The translations under genes and the position numbers were made by a program. A stretch of DNA of 64,000 nt from contig CP126202.1 of assembly GCA_030272155.1 (NCBI GenBank), positions 2,480,001 through 2,544,000 on the forward strand, read 5' to 3'. The notes beneath the pieces were generated by a model. That model saw only the letters and a list, made by a program, of their open reading frames with translations, did no database searches and was not told the origin of the DNA. This stretch comes from Tetradesmus obliquus. Lineage: Eukaryota > Chlorophyta > Chlorophyceae > Sphaeropleales > Scenedesmaceae. This document shows positions 36,036 to 47,334 of the stretch, piece by piece; position 1 is the first letter of the stretch; every line of letters starts with the position of its first letter.

Positions 36036-36552
36036 CTGTGTCTCGCTTGTCACCGGCCCTTCTGCCCGGGCAGATTGCCAGCTGCTGAAAATGTGTCATT
36101 AGGAAACTCCCTTCCGTTGGCCCCGTCGATACGTTATCGGCGGTGCATAAGGTTGCAATTATACACCTCGGCACCGATTTTAGTGGAGATTCACCGCACA
36201 AACACCTGCAGCAAAATGACATCCTAGTCCGCTACGGTTCCCGTCAGAGGGCTATTGTGTGCCTCCAGCACCAGCTGCAGCTATTCATCACCAGAATACA
36301 AGCACAATCACTTGCGAAAACACGAAGAAGGAAACGTAGCGAAGGCTGCCATCGCCACTGAATCACGGAGCAAACTCTGCATGCTGCAGCGTTCAAGCAA
36401 AACACTACTATTTAACCACACAAACTGCACTGATTGGCGATTCTCCCGTGAGAAGCGCTTGCAACACCGGGAAGCGAAGCTCAGCCACGTGCACTGAGCA
36501 CTGCTGATCCGGGGGCTACAGCATGGCCAGTCAATAGCTGCTAAGGCAGCAA
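36036..36552. promoter_or_regulatory. Intergenic region and putative promoter of the pseudoprotease gene
   Basis: 517 bp between two genes on the same strand. No coding potential was seen, and no specific element was recognised. Confidence 0.35.
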
Positions 36553-38548
36553 ATGAGCTGCGGCACGGCGAGGCTGAGGCTGGCCTTCGCTGCGCTGCTG
36601 GTCGTCTTCCTTTGGGCCTCCCATCCAGTGGCAGGTGAACACCGATTGCCCGGCTTCCAGCAATTATATAATATCTTGCGTTATTTCAGTGTCAGCTTGG
36701 CGGTCGATCGACAGCACGGCATGCCAGTGGGGCGTCACCCTTGCTTGCTCTTCTGAGCCAGGCAACGCTGTTTGCTACGGGCTAGACGCAGCGCAGTGAA
36801 CGGGATTGTAGCTTGTTTAGACTACGGCAGCCGTGCAGTGGCAGCAGCTGACACGGCGCACCGGTTGCCAGGCCTCCAGGGACACTAGCCACTAGTGCAG
36901 TGAGCAGCAGCAACAGCCAGCAGCAGCAGCTGCAGCAGGGCAGCTGCAGCAGCAGCGAGCCAACCCGATTGAACCAGCACCTCCACAATCATAGCCTCTA
37001 TAAAAAACCAACCGGGTGTGACGGTGTTGTCCTGCCGCTGCATTTGCAGGCCAAGGGTTGCCAGCCAGCAGCAAAGCACGCATCCCAGACATAAAAGTTT
37101 TTGGCAAGCTGCTGCGGTACACAAAAGACGGCGCAGCATTCCGCGGAGCTTATGCAGCAAACCCCAGCAAAGCCTGCTCAGCAGCGGGCGGCAAGGGCCT
37201 CTGCGCAGCAGCAGCAGGATCGGAAGAGGCCACAGAGCTGCTGGTAGCCACATCTCCTGCAGTGTATGATGCTCGGAATGATGCAGGAGACTTCAATCCA
37301 ATCAGCCCAGTCAAAGATCAGCGGCCGTGCCAGACGTCCGTTGCGTTTGCCATCACAGCAGCAGCAGAGGCATCAGCAGCGTCGGCGCTGCAGATCAACA
37401 GCAGCAGCATCAGCTTATCCCAGCAAGACCTTCAGTTCTGCCCCGGGCTGCAGCGTGGCTGTTACGACAATTGGGAGATCCGGCCAGCGTTAGAACGCCT
37501 CGTTAATGACACAGTGGTCGACTCCGAGTGCCTGCCGTACACCGCGCCGCAAAGTGACGACCCGGCGAGGCTGTGTAACTACCGCTGCCGTGACCCTCCC
37601 AGGGCAATCCTGCAAGGGAAGTTTCGCTACAGCCCGTTACGTGACGTCATTTCTGCGCAAAAGCAGATCCGGCGCTACGGCGCGTTCGTGACGCGCTTCA
37701 ATCTGTATGAGGACTTCTTTGAGTGGGTGGCAAAGGTGCCCCAGAAGGACCCTGCTGCTGTCTACACCTGCCCCAAAAGCAGCACACCAGCCCCTGATGC
37801 CCAGGCAGTGGCTGTGGTGGGGTATGACAACGTGAAGCAAGCCTGGATTGTGAAAAACAGGTGTGAACAAGACTTGTTAGTGTTATCTTTATCAGTGTGT
37901 TGATTTGGACCCAGGCAGTGGCTGTGGTGGGATATGACAATGTGAAACAGGCCTGGATTGTCAAGAACAGGTGCGCTGCAGTGCTGCGAGAAGCAAGAAT
38001 ACATCACATGTTGTTGAGAATGCTAGATGCTTGGTTGGCCGCTCCTTGTAGGTGTGGTGAATGAATGCTGCATCAGCCTGCACGTTTGCTGCATGCTCGC
38101 GAGGGTGAAGTGCGGGGTGTTCGGCATGATGGCGCCCAGTGACACTCTCTTGTGGGGCCTCACTGCTGCTGCTGTTGCTGCTGCTGCTGCTATTTTCTGC
38201 TGTGCAGCTGGGGTGCTGCTACGGGTAACGGCGGCTTCTTCAGGGTGAAGTTCGGGGTGTGCGGCATGATGGCGCCCGGTGACACTCTCTTGTGACACAC
38301 TGCTGCTGCTGCTGCTGCTTTGTGCTGTGCAGCTGGGGCGCTGCTACGGGTGACCGCGGCTTCTTCAGGGTGAAGTTTGGGTGTGCGGCATGATGGCGCC
38401 GGGTGACACTCTCTTGTGACTCACTGCTGCTGCTGCTGCTGCTTTGTGCTGTGCAGCTGGGGCGCTGCGATGGGTGACCGCGGCTTCTTCAGGGTGAAGT
38501 TTGGGGTGTGTGGCATGATGGTGCCCGGTGACACTCTCTTGTGACACA

Positions 38549-38579
<31 letters not shown>

Positions 38580-40411
38580 GCAGCTGGGGTGCCGCCACGG
38601 GTGACCGCGGCTTCTTCAGGGTGAAGTTCGGGGTGTGTGGCATGATGGCGCCCGGTGACACCTTTGGCGTGTTCTACCTGCCAGATACTTTGAAGACGCT
38701 GGAGGTGGCTGGTGCAGCGCCCTCAAGGCAGGGCAAGAAGTGCTACATGTACAGGGTGAGTGGTGCTTGGAGCATTAGCTGGTGCACAGTTATAACGGCA
38801 TGTGTTGTGCGTGTCTATACGTACGTGCGTGCAAACGTTTGTGCTTGAAGACGCTGGAGGTGGCTGGCGCAGCGCCTTCGCGGCAGGGCAAGAAGTGCTA
38901 CATGTGCTACATGTACAGGGTGAGCAGCGCTGCGAGCGGTTAAGACCAGCGTGCTGTGTATGGCGCTGTGTAAGCATGTGTGCGTGCATTTGTAGGCACG
39001 GCAGGGCAAGAAGTGCTACATGTACAGGGTGAGCAAGGCGTGGGAGGGACAAAGGGTGCAGGGTTGCGACCACATGCAGTGTAGTTCGGTGTGTGCATGC
39101 TTGTGCATGCACTTGCGGCAGGGCAAGAAGTGCTACATGTACAGGGTGAGCAAGCAGGGGTGCAGAGTAAATACTAGCACATACGAAGTGTGCGAGCGAG
39201 TGCACTTTGTGTGTCCGTGTGTGCGTGCTTGTGTGGCGCCGTCACGGCAGGGCATGCTGCTTGCACGGGGAGAGCAGGGTGGATGCAGAGCAAAGTTGTG
39301 CCAGCGTGCGCACATGCAGCGTGATAGTGTGCTACATAGCCTGCACCTCCAGAACTTAGGTAGTCGCTGCACAGCCCTGCCTGTTCCCTGCTGCTGTCTG
39401 ACCCTGTACCAAACCCATTCACTCAACACGGTGCATTGCCACAGTCATTGCCATCCAATCAACCGCTTGTGGCTGCTGCCGGTTGCTGCCTCTTCTACTG
39501 TCATGCTCTATGACTGTGCGAGAGGCAGCAGCAGGCAGCGATAAGCGGTGCATTGGATGGCAGTGGTTGTGGCAATGCACAGTGTATGCGTGAGGGGGTT
39601 GCAGCACGCTTCCACGGGCTCAAAAGGAGGACTTGCTGACAGCGCTTGCTGACAGGGCTGCGGCTGCAACTTGTGCATCATGTACACAGCAACCAGAAAT
39701 GCCTGACAAACAAGCAAGCAGAACGGTTGGTACTACTTCTTGGTACCGTGGAGAATTTATGCTTGATCCTGCTGCTGCCACTGCTGCTGCTGTTGCCGCT
39801 GCCGACTGCCGCTGCCTCACTCGATACCCTGTGCGGTGTTTGCACAGGCTCGCAAGGAGGACTCGCTGGCAAAGATCGCAGACAGGACCGTCGTCAGCAT
39901 CGGTCAGCTGCTGACAGACAACATCCAAGCCATCAAGAGCCTCGACAAACCCTTAACAGGCCTGCGGTTACGAATCTGCAATCCAGACCCAGCAACAATC
40001 AGCCAAAACGGCCGCAGCGTTGGCAGCGCGCCGCCGCGTGCTGCTGCCCCTAAGGCACTGAAGAGTGCTACTCCTGAATCATCTGCTGCTGCCAAGCCGC
40101 CGCCGCCAGCTCCTGCTGCTAAGGTGGCAGCGCCGAGCGATGCAGCAGCAGCAGCAGCAGGGTCGGATGGGGCAGGCGGTACAGCAGCTGCTGGTGCTGC
40201 TGATCCTGCAGCAAGTCCGGTGCCGAGCCCGGCTGCTGACCCTGCAGTGCCTGATCCATCTGCAACTGAGGCAGAGGGTGAGTGACAGGTTGGGGAAGGC
40301 ATCATGTGTGTAAGCCTTGGTCCTTGAGACGTTCCTCCGCATTGCCGTGCTATCCACCTCGACATTCAGCTTTGGTGGGCCCCCAGCCCTCAGCCACTAC
40401 ACCTGACGCAC

Positions 40412-40448
<37 letters not shown>

Positions 40449-42485
40449 GGCGGCTGCTGCTGCTTTGCAACGCTTCATTCTGCAGTGCTGCTGGCCTTCA
40501 AGTCGAGCCTGGGCGACCCGCCTACCCTCAGCAACTGGAAAGCTGGCACGCCGCCCTGCGGCAACCCTTCTGCCAAGCAGCAACCCTGGAAGCAGGTCTA
40601 CTGCAGCACATTCGGCAGCACGCAGCAGGTCTACATCATCGACCTGTCCCTGATCGGCCTCACTGGGACGCTGGACGACTCTGTCCCGCTGCGCAACCTG
40701 TCCCGGCTACAGGCCCTTTGGATGAGTGGCAATGAGCTCTCCGGGACACTCCCCAAGTCCTGGGGAAGCATCCGAAGCCTGCATGAGATCAAATTAGACA
40801 TGAATGCACTCACAGGAGAGCTTCCAATGGAGTGGAGGGATCTACGGAAGCTCAAGAAGCTGTTTCTGAATGGCAACAGGCTTGCAGGAGGGGCCCCTCC
40901 TGAGTGGGCTGAGCTGGCCAGTCTGGAGTACCTGTTCGTGGGCGGGAACAGCTTGACTGGCAGCATCCCTGCGGCGTGGAGCAGCATGGCAAAGCTTGCG
41001 CACAGGTGGGTGGTAAGAATGTGGGTTTTTGAGGGTTCAGGCATGGGGTTGTAGAGCAGGGTGTGGCAGGGGTAAACTTGCGTTGAATTGGAGCGATGCG
41101 GTTTTAGCACAGAGGCAGATATATGAGAAAGGGAGGGGTGGGAAGCAGCAATGAAGTAGTGCGGGCTAGCTTCAGCAGCAACGGATGCCCAACAACAGAC
41201 TGTGGCAGCAGGCAGCCTGCAATGGCACCATGCAGCAGTCGCTGCTGCTGCTGCTGCTGCTGCATCTGCCATGGCATGGGCAGGCTTCCGTGCCGCCTTC
41301 AGATGCTGCCTGGACGCAGATGCAACTGCTTCCTCCTCAAACATTGCCGCAGTCTCTTCTCTCACACATATTGCGATTTATCTGACATCGCTCATGCCTG
41401 CTCGCCTGCTGTGCCTTTCATCTTGCCTCTGCAGCTCTGTCTACGACAACAAAGGGCTCTTTGGCTGCCTCCCATTCGATTGGAACGCCCGGGCAGTCAA
41501 AGTGCAGCTCTCCTCAGGCCCAGAAGCAGCAGATGGCACAGCAGGCCTATCTTTAGGCGGCACCTGCATTTGCGGCTACTGCAGCGCCCCTGACAGCTCA
41601 GCATGCGAGGCAGAAGCTGTTGTAAGCGCCAGCTGCTCAGCACTCATCGCGAATGCAACCGGCGCAGCAGGAAGCAGCGGCAATGGCTCGGCAAATGGAA
41701 CGGATGCTGGCTCAGGTCTGCCGCCTGTGCCCAGCCCTGGTGGTAACATAACAGACACAGCGGGGGATTACAAAGATCCAGGCGATTCAGCAGGTGCAGC
41801 TGACAATGCTACTGCTGGTACCACGCGTGTTGGAGGCTCGGGGGCAACTGGGGGTGCTGCTGGCAATGGCAGCGCAGCAGCAGCAGGCGCAGTAATAGCA
41901 CCCATCACTGCTTTGCCTCCCACTGGTTCTGCTGGAACTGTGCCAGCGACAGGGACAGTAGGCAGCACCGGTGCTGGTGCTGGTGCTGCAGGGTCTGTTG
42001 CAGGCCCTGGTGCTGCTGGGTCTGTTGCAGGCCCTGGTGCTGTTGTAGCACCTGTGGCAGCAGGAGCGGCCGGCAGCACTCCTGCTGCTGGTGCTGGGCC
42101 AGCAGCAGGAGCAGCTACCGGACCAGCAGCAGCAGGTGACTCAGCAGCACGTACTGGATTGCCGCCTGGGGTAGGCAGTACAGTGCCAGCAGCAGGCAGT
42201 ACGCCAGCTGGCGGGGCAGTAGCTGCAGGCAGTACAGCTGCAGGCAGTACAGCTGGCAGTGTGCCTGGAGGGCCGATCGTACCGCCTGCTACTCCCGCGC
42301 CTGCTGCTGCTGCTGCTATGCCAAGCTTTGGAGGTCTTGGCAGCGGCGGCAAGCCAGTGCAAAGCAATGTTAATCCGGAGTCGCTGATTGCTCCAAATAA
42401 GGGCAAGAGCAATTTGATGGAGCACACTGGCAGCAGCAGCAGCAGAGGGGCGGCTCCAGCAGTCAATGCAGATGCGTACAGCTGA
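36553..42485 (+). CDS. Secreted papain-fold (C1A) pseudoprotease with LysM-like and LRR regions
   Basis: Exons 36553-36634, 37050-37860, 38584-38755, 39848-40277, 40486-41005 and 41435-42485 close in phase and give 1,021 aa. Residues 1-27 are a signal peptide (hydrophobic core LAFAALLVVFLWA). The C1A domain follows: PVKDQRPCQTSVAFA matches the papain active-site block, but the catalytic Cys25 position is Ser. The His159 position in DAQAVAVVGYDN is Gln, while Asn175 in VKNSWG is kept. Exon 4 begins with a LysM-like segment (EDSLAKIADRTVVSIGQLL ... LRLRIC) and an Ala/Pro-rich linker. Exon 5 is a plant-type LRR region (LLAFKSSLGDPPTLSNWK, then repeats such as LKKLFLNGNRLAGG). Exon 6 ends the LRR with a Cys-rich segment and a long Ala/Gly/Thr/Pro tail. 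A wall or extracellular binding role is inferred; proteolysis is unlikely. Confidence 0.85.
37909..37978 (+). repeat. Donor-bearing copy of pseudoprotease exon 2 end
   Basis: About 62 bases encoding QAVAVVGYDNVKQAWIVKN plus donor are repeated about 110 bp after the true junction at 37860. All visible changes are synonymous. Confidence 0.9.
38095..38560 (+). repeat. Four acceptor-side copies upstream of pseudoprotease exon 3
   Basis: Units of about 125 bp at roughly 38095, 38205, 38331 and 38456 repeat the exon 3 start (WGAATGDRGFFRVKFGV) with a CTG-rich acceptor. All but the oldest-looking keep CAG|CTGGGG. All copies share GACACTCTCTTGTG where the true exon (38584) reads GACACCTTTGGCGTG. One copy lacks a G and is frameshifted. 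Confidence 0.9.
38849..39255 (+). repeat. Donor-side copies downstream of pseudoprotease exon 3
   Basis: The exon 3 end (RQGKKCYMYR) with its GTGAGC donor is repeated at about 38849-38925 (with an internal 9-bp duplication), 38996-39032, 39113-39150 and as a fragment at about 39236. Confidence 0.88.
39411..39600. repeat. Long imperfect inverted repeat (fold-back) in intron 3
   Basis: Arms at about 39411-39504 and 39510-39600 are reverse complements with scattered mismatches and a loop of about 5 nt (GCTCT). Near the loop, 39485-39504 pairs with 39510-39529 with four mismatches. Further out, GTGCATTGCC (39431) pairs with GGCAATGCAC (39571-39580). It could be a MITE-like element or a miRNA/siRNA-type precursor. 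No target-site duplication was established. Confidence 0.75.
39622..39662 (+). repeat. Partial copy of pseudoprotease exon 4 start
   Basis: AAGGAGGACTTGCTGACAGC and following bases resemble the true exon 4 start (39848), which reads AAGGAGGACTCGCTGGCAAA. The copy is short and diverged. Confidence 0.55.
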
Positions 42486-42643
42486 CGCATGCAGCAGCAG
42501 CAGCAGCAGCGGCGACGGCAAAGAAACGTGCTGGGCATTGCTTGAACTGCGGGGGTTGGTTGACGGCTGTGGTTGTTGGCTCGTCGTGAGCCGAGCAGTT
42601 TGTGTGTTTTGGGGGAGAGCCGCCTCGTGTGTTGTTGTGTCAT

Positions 42644-42648
42644 TGTAA
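42644..42648 (+). terminator. Candidate TGTAA poly(A) signal, pseudoprotease gene
   Basis: TGTAA lies about 160 bp after the stop codon, a typical position for chlorophyte genes. Confidence 0.4.
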
Positions 42649-45005
42649 TGTTGCACAGGAGAGCTTGCTGTGCAGCCTTGTTTGTCGGCCAAAGCCCTGT
42701 ACCTGCTCTGGTGGTGTGTTGCTGAGCTGGTGTGACGTTTGATTGGATGCACGTGCAGGCAGCAGTGCAGCAATGCAGCACACATATCGCCAAGCTCGTG
42801 TTCACTCACACATTGCAGTTGGCTGCATGCAAGCAGCCGCGTGGCCGTCTCTGGTGGGCTATTCCACTGGGATGTGTGTTGTGAATCTGCACAGCTATTG
42901 GCAAGCTGCTGGTGCTTGCTAGCAGCATGGCTAAACAAAGACAAGCAAAGCCGGCAGCTTCTCATCATGTGAATGCCACATGGCTGTGTCGAGGCAGTAA
43001 GCTGATGATCGCTGCATGCACAGAGGTTGTGTGTATGCGCAGGATAGCACTGCTACAGTGTGTGGTGTGTACAGTGAGCTTGGGTCGGGAGTGAATTGAT
43101 ACGTACAGTTTACCATATTATTTGAACGTGCGACAGCCTATCGTGGTAGTATGCACTGTAGCTTAACAAAGAGTGTTAGTGTGGGAGAAGGACGGCCTGT
43201 GAGTGCAGCGATTCATCTGCCGGCAGCAAGCATGGCAGCAAGTTGTGCAGGCTCGGTTATATGCACTGTGCTTGATCAGCACGCATATGCTTTTGTGATT
43301 TGCAGCGAAGCTGCTGCTCAGACCACGCAGAGAAGCTGTAGCTGCCCTGCACAGCATTGCACAGCAACGGCTGTGGCTGCTGCTATAGCTGGCACTGCTG
43401 TGTTTGCCTACTGCCGTGTCATGCTGTCGTTGCTGACGGTTGCGTGCCGGTGTGATTGCCTTTCACCGTAAGCAGGCCGCTGCACAGCCAGAAAAGGGTG
43501 CAGCAAGCCAGCCAGCATGCTGCATCTGCAGCAGTTTGTGCAGTCCACAAGCTCGTGCCTCTGACCGAGCATGGAGCCGCATGCCGCTGGATTACTGCTG
43601 TGTACAGCCGCCTGTTTGGCTGCATTTCGTTGACATGCTGCATTGCAGCATTTGCTATGCACCAATGCATGCAAGCAAGGCGCATACAAACGTTTGTGTG
43701 TGTGCTTTGGCAGGCATGCGCCCATTTGTGTTGTGTTGCACATATGTGCTGGCGGTCACACAGCTGTTACACTGTGGTGTTACACAGCACAGCAGCCGCT
43801 GGATCGGCTGCGCTACTTATGAGTGGCTTGTGCAGTCGCACCTGCCAGCATTATGAATGTTGACCATGCTGTGCTGCTTGCTGTTGCCCCAAGCATTGCA
43901 ATTCAGCAAATCAGCATTGTGTACAGCTCATGTCTGACTGAGACCCCTCTCTTTTGACTGGTCAAGAAGTGAGGGCCCCTGAGGCTGTTGACCTGGCCAT
44001 ACTGCTGCTAATGCACGCACCTGCGGCCCTACAGAATCTGAGCGTTATTTGCAGGTGTCTGCAGCAGCAGCGGGGAGTACAAAAGGGTATGCCTGATTGA
44101 TGGTGCCAGCAGCAGCCTATGTGTACAGTGCAGCTCTGCTGCTTTTTGCGCAGATGTTTTGGACGATCTGCGTGTTGCAGGAGGGCAGATGCGTGTCGAC
44201 GCTGTTATTTGCACAGATACTTGCTGACTTTACACCATCATTGGTATGGGGCGGCGCTGAAGGATTGATTGACAGCTCAGTCCATGCACTGCGGATTATT
44301 GGGCTGAGCCCTAGTAGAGATTGTGTATATGATGGTGGTGCATTGATCATGATGTGTGTGCATAAGTCAAGGGTGCCAGCCTGCTCGGCAACTGGAACAC
44401 TTGCTCTGCGCTGTTTGCATATCCCGGTGCTGAAAACGTTGTGATCTGTGCTGTTTGCACTTTGTGCGCGCTGCCAGTGCAGATGCCGATCAGTGCCATC
44501 TCTTATTGCATGTGCCCGCTGCAATGCACAGGGGGTACTGATCACTGATCTGGCAGATCACGGTCTGAACCTAGGACCCACTTGGAGACGCATTTGCAGG
44601 GATAACTGGACAGATATGTGCATTCAGCAGTGACTTGCTTACCCTGGGGACGCAGGCATTGCCACGCATGTAACAGAAAGCTTACTGGTTTACATGGTCT
44701 CCCTAAAGCAATGAGTCACCCATGCTTCACGAATACTTATTGAGCATCTTGCTGCACTGGTAGAATATGATGACTGAGCCACGCTGCACACTGGACAGTC
44801 CTACGGCGTAGCGCTGAGCATGCTGCATGCCTCAGGTGGGTCACCAGCGGCCTTCAGGCACACTAGCTGAGCTGTAGACATCGACATAACATGCTTTAGC
44901 TGTGCCGAGCATGGTCAGTCCACGAGATCAGCCTATAAACCACATCCCAAACACTACTTCAACTTTGCTGAGCAAAGCTCGGCCGCCACCGTCACAGTTA
45001 ATGGC

Positions 45006-45010
45006 TTACA
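45006..45010 (-). terminator. Candidate TGTAA poly(A) signal, aldonolactone oxidase gene
   Basis: TTACA on the + strand gives TGTAA on the minus strand, about 62 bp after the oxidase stop codon. Confidence 0.35.
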
Positions 45011-45071
45011 CCAGCAATTGCTGTGAAAGAAATGTGTACAAATGCTCAATCAAGCTGCACTCATGAGCTGA

Positions 45072-46977
45072 TCAGCCCAGCAGCTTTGGCAGCATGGGTG
45101 AAGGCTTGCAGACCTTGAACTGCGGGAAGGATGCCAGCGGCACGCACGCAAAGCCCTGCGCGCAGTGGCTGTCTTGCGTGCAGTAGCAGCTGCGCTTCAG
45201 GTCGCACTGCGGGCTGTACAGGTTGGGCTGCTTTGCGATGAATCGGCTCATCAGGATGGACTCGAAGACCTTGTTGGGGTCGTACCTGCAGCAGGCGATA
45301 GGCAGAAGGTGGCAGCAGGGCAAGCACCAAGCGATGCACATGTAAGTAGATCTCCAGTGCCTGCCAAAGTTTGGCAATGCCTTTGGAATAGGTGCTAGGG
45401 TCATATGCAGAGCATGCTGCGATGGTGGTGGGACACCGCTTCCCACCTAGGTACTTCCTAAATTGGGTGCGAAAGGTGCTGCATCACAAGATGCGTTGTG
45501 TGCTGTGCGGGTGGCTGTTCTGGTGGCTGTGCTCCAATACAGCCGCTGGCAGACCGCCGCACAGCTGCCAGCAAGCAGGACACCGGCTGCAGTGACTTCA
45601 AACAAACCAGCAATTGGGCTACTCACTTGGCCTGCATCTCCAGCTGCTTGTCAAAGTTGGGCAGTGCATCACGCACTGAGCACTCCGGGTGGCCCCACGC
45701 CCTGTCAGAGTTCTTGCCCCTGCAGCAGCAGCAGCAGCAGCAGCAGCAGCACCACAGCACAGCACCGGCAGCATGTGCAACCTTGTCAGAGTCACAAAGC
45801 ATCTGTGGATGGGTGTGGCCACTGTGTGTGCATGCATTGCAGTACTCATCAGTGCGGTTGGCCCTTGCACTTGCACAGCGCCAGCTGCCCCATCGCATGT
45901 ACGGTTTGAATCCCCTAGGACTCTTGTCCTAAGTCTAAAGCAGTCTGATTGATGTATTGCCTAGCACTCACCAGTGCGGGCGGCCCTTGTTCTTGCACAG
46001 CGTCAGCTGGTTCATCACGTCCTGTATGTGTTATACCCTTTTCGACTCTTGTCCTAAGTCACATGCCCTCTAACTGCTGTGTCTTCTAAGCAGTACTCAC
46101 CAATGGGGCCGGCCCTTGTACTTGCACAGCCATCTAAAACAAGCAGCAGTCTGAACACACAGATAAATGTATGAGCTCAGATCTAAGTACACTCACCAGT
46201 GTGGCCTGCCCTTGTACTTGCACAGAGTCAGCTGCTCCATGGCATCCTGCACAAATGCATATTTGGCAGGCACCCCTGGCAGCTTGCGTGACCTGGCATT
46301 GGTCAGCTCCACGTAGATGGGGTTCTTCATGCCACTGGTGACGCCGCTGTAGTCATTGTTGGCTTTTCCGAAACGCAGGAACACGTAGCCGCCAAACGGC
46401 AGGCACCTGTGGGTGAACATGCAACAGACAGTTTGACAAGATGTCCAGCCATTGAGCTACAGATACAAAATTAGGTCTGGAGCAGACGTTGGTTGATGAG
46501 CAGTTAGTTGTTTGTTTGAAATTGAGCTCCACGTACATGGGGTTCTTCATCCCGCTAGTGACGCTGCTGTAGTCATTGTTGGCTTTTCCAAAGCGCAGGA
46601 ACACGTATTTGCCAAATGACAGGCATCTGCAGTTGAGCATGCAGCAGACAGGTTGCCATGATGTTATCTAGATGATCACTTGTGCAAGAAGTCGATCAAG
46701 CCAAATTGTGTATGTTGAATTTTTAGCTGATGGGTTGATAGTAGGCTACATTACCAAGCAAAGCCCGCCCACCACCCACCTGTCTTGTGCCTTGCCATCC
46801 TCTGAAAGATCTTTCTGGAAGATCTTCTTCACATCCTCCACCCAGGCAGGGAAATCCTCCAGCTCAATTGCAAACTCGATGTCATCCACGGTTAGCTCGC
46901 TATTCCACAGGCAGAAGGGCTCGCAGCCGCCGCCCATCATCACGTTAGTGCTGCCCACAGCCTTGATCTGCAGCAGC

Positions 46978-47054
<77 letters not shown>

Positions 47055-47133
47055 TTGTTGACCCCGTTTCCCATGCAGAAAGGCTCACAGCCGTCGCCCA
47101 TCACAACATTGGTGCTGCCTACCGTCTTGATCT

Positions 47134-47200
<67 letters not shown>

Positions 47201-47281
47201 TGTGTTTGACTCAGCTCCACATGCAGAAGGGCTCGCAGCCGCCGCCCATCATAACATTGGTGCTGCCTACCGCCTTGATCT

Positions 47282-47334
<53 letters not shown>

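Larger units (their letters stand above)
42486..45071. other. Region between convergent genes, no gene seen
   Basis: 2.6 kb between the pseudoprotease (+) and the oxidase (-). Open frames are short and without motifs. It should contain two 3' ends. Confidence 0.45.

Noticed and set aside
43900-44660. Possible tRNA or exon near 43940-44640
   Set aside because: I looked for a cloverleaf and for motif-bearing frames; no acceptor-stem pairing or protein family could be supported by eye.
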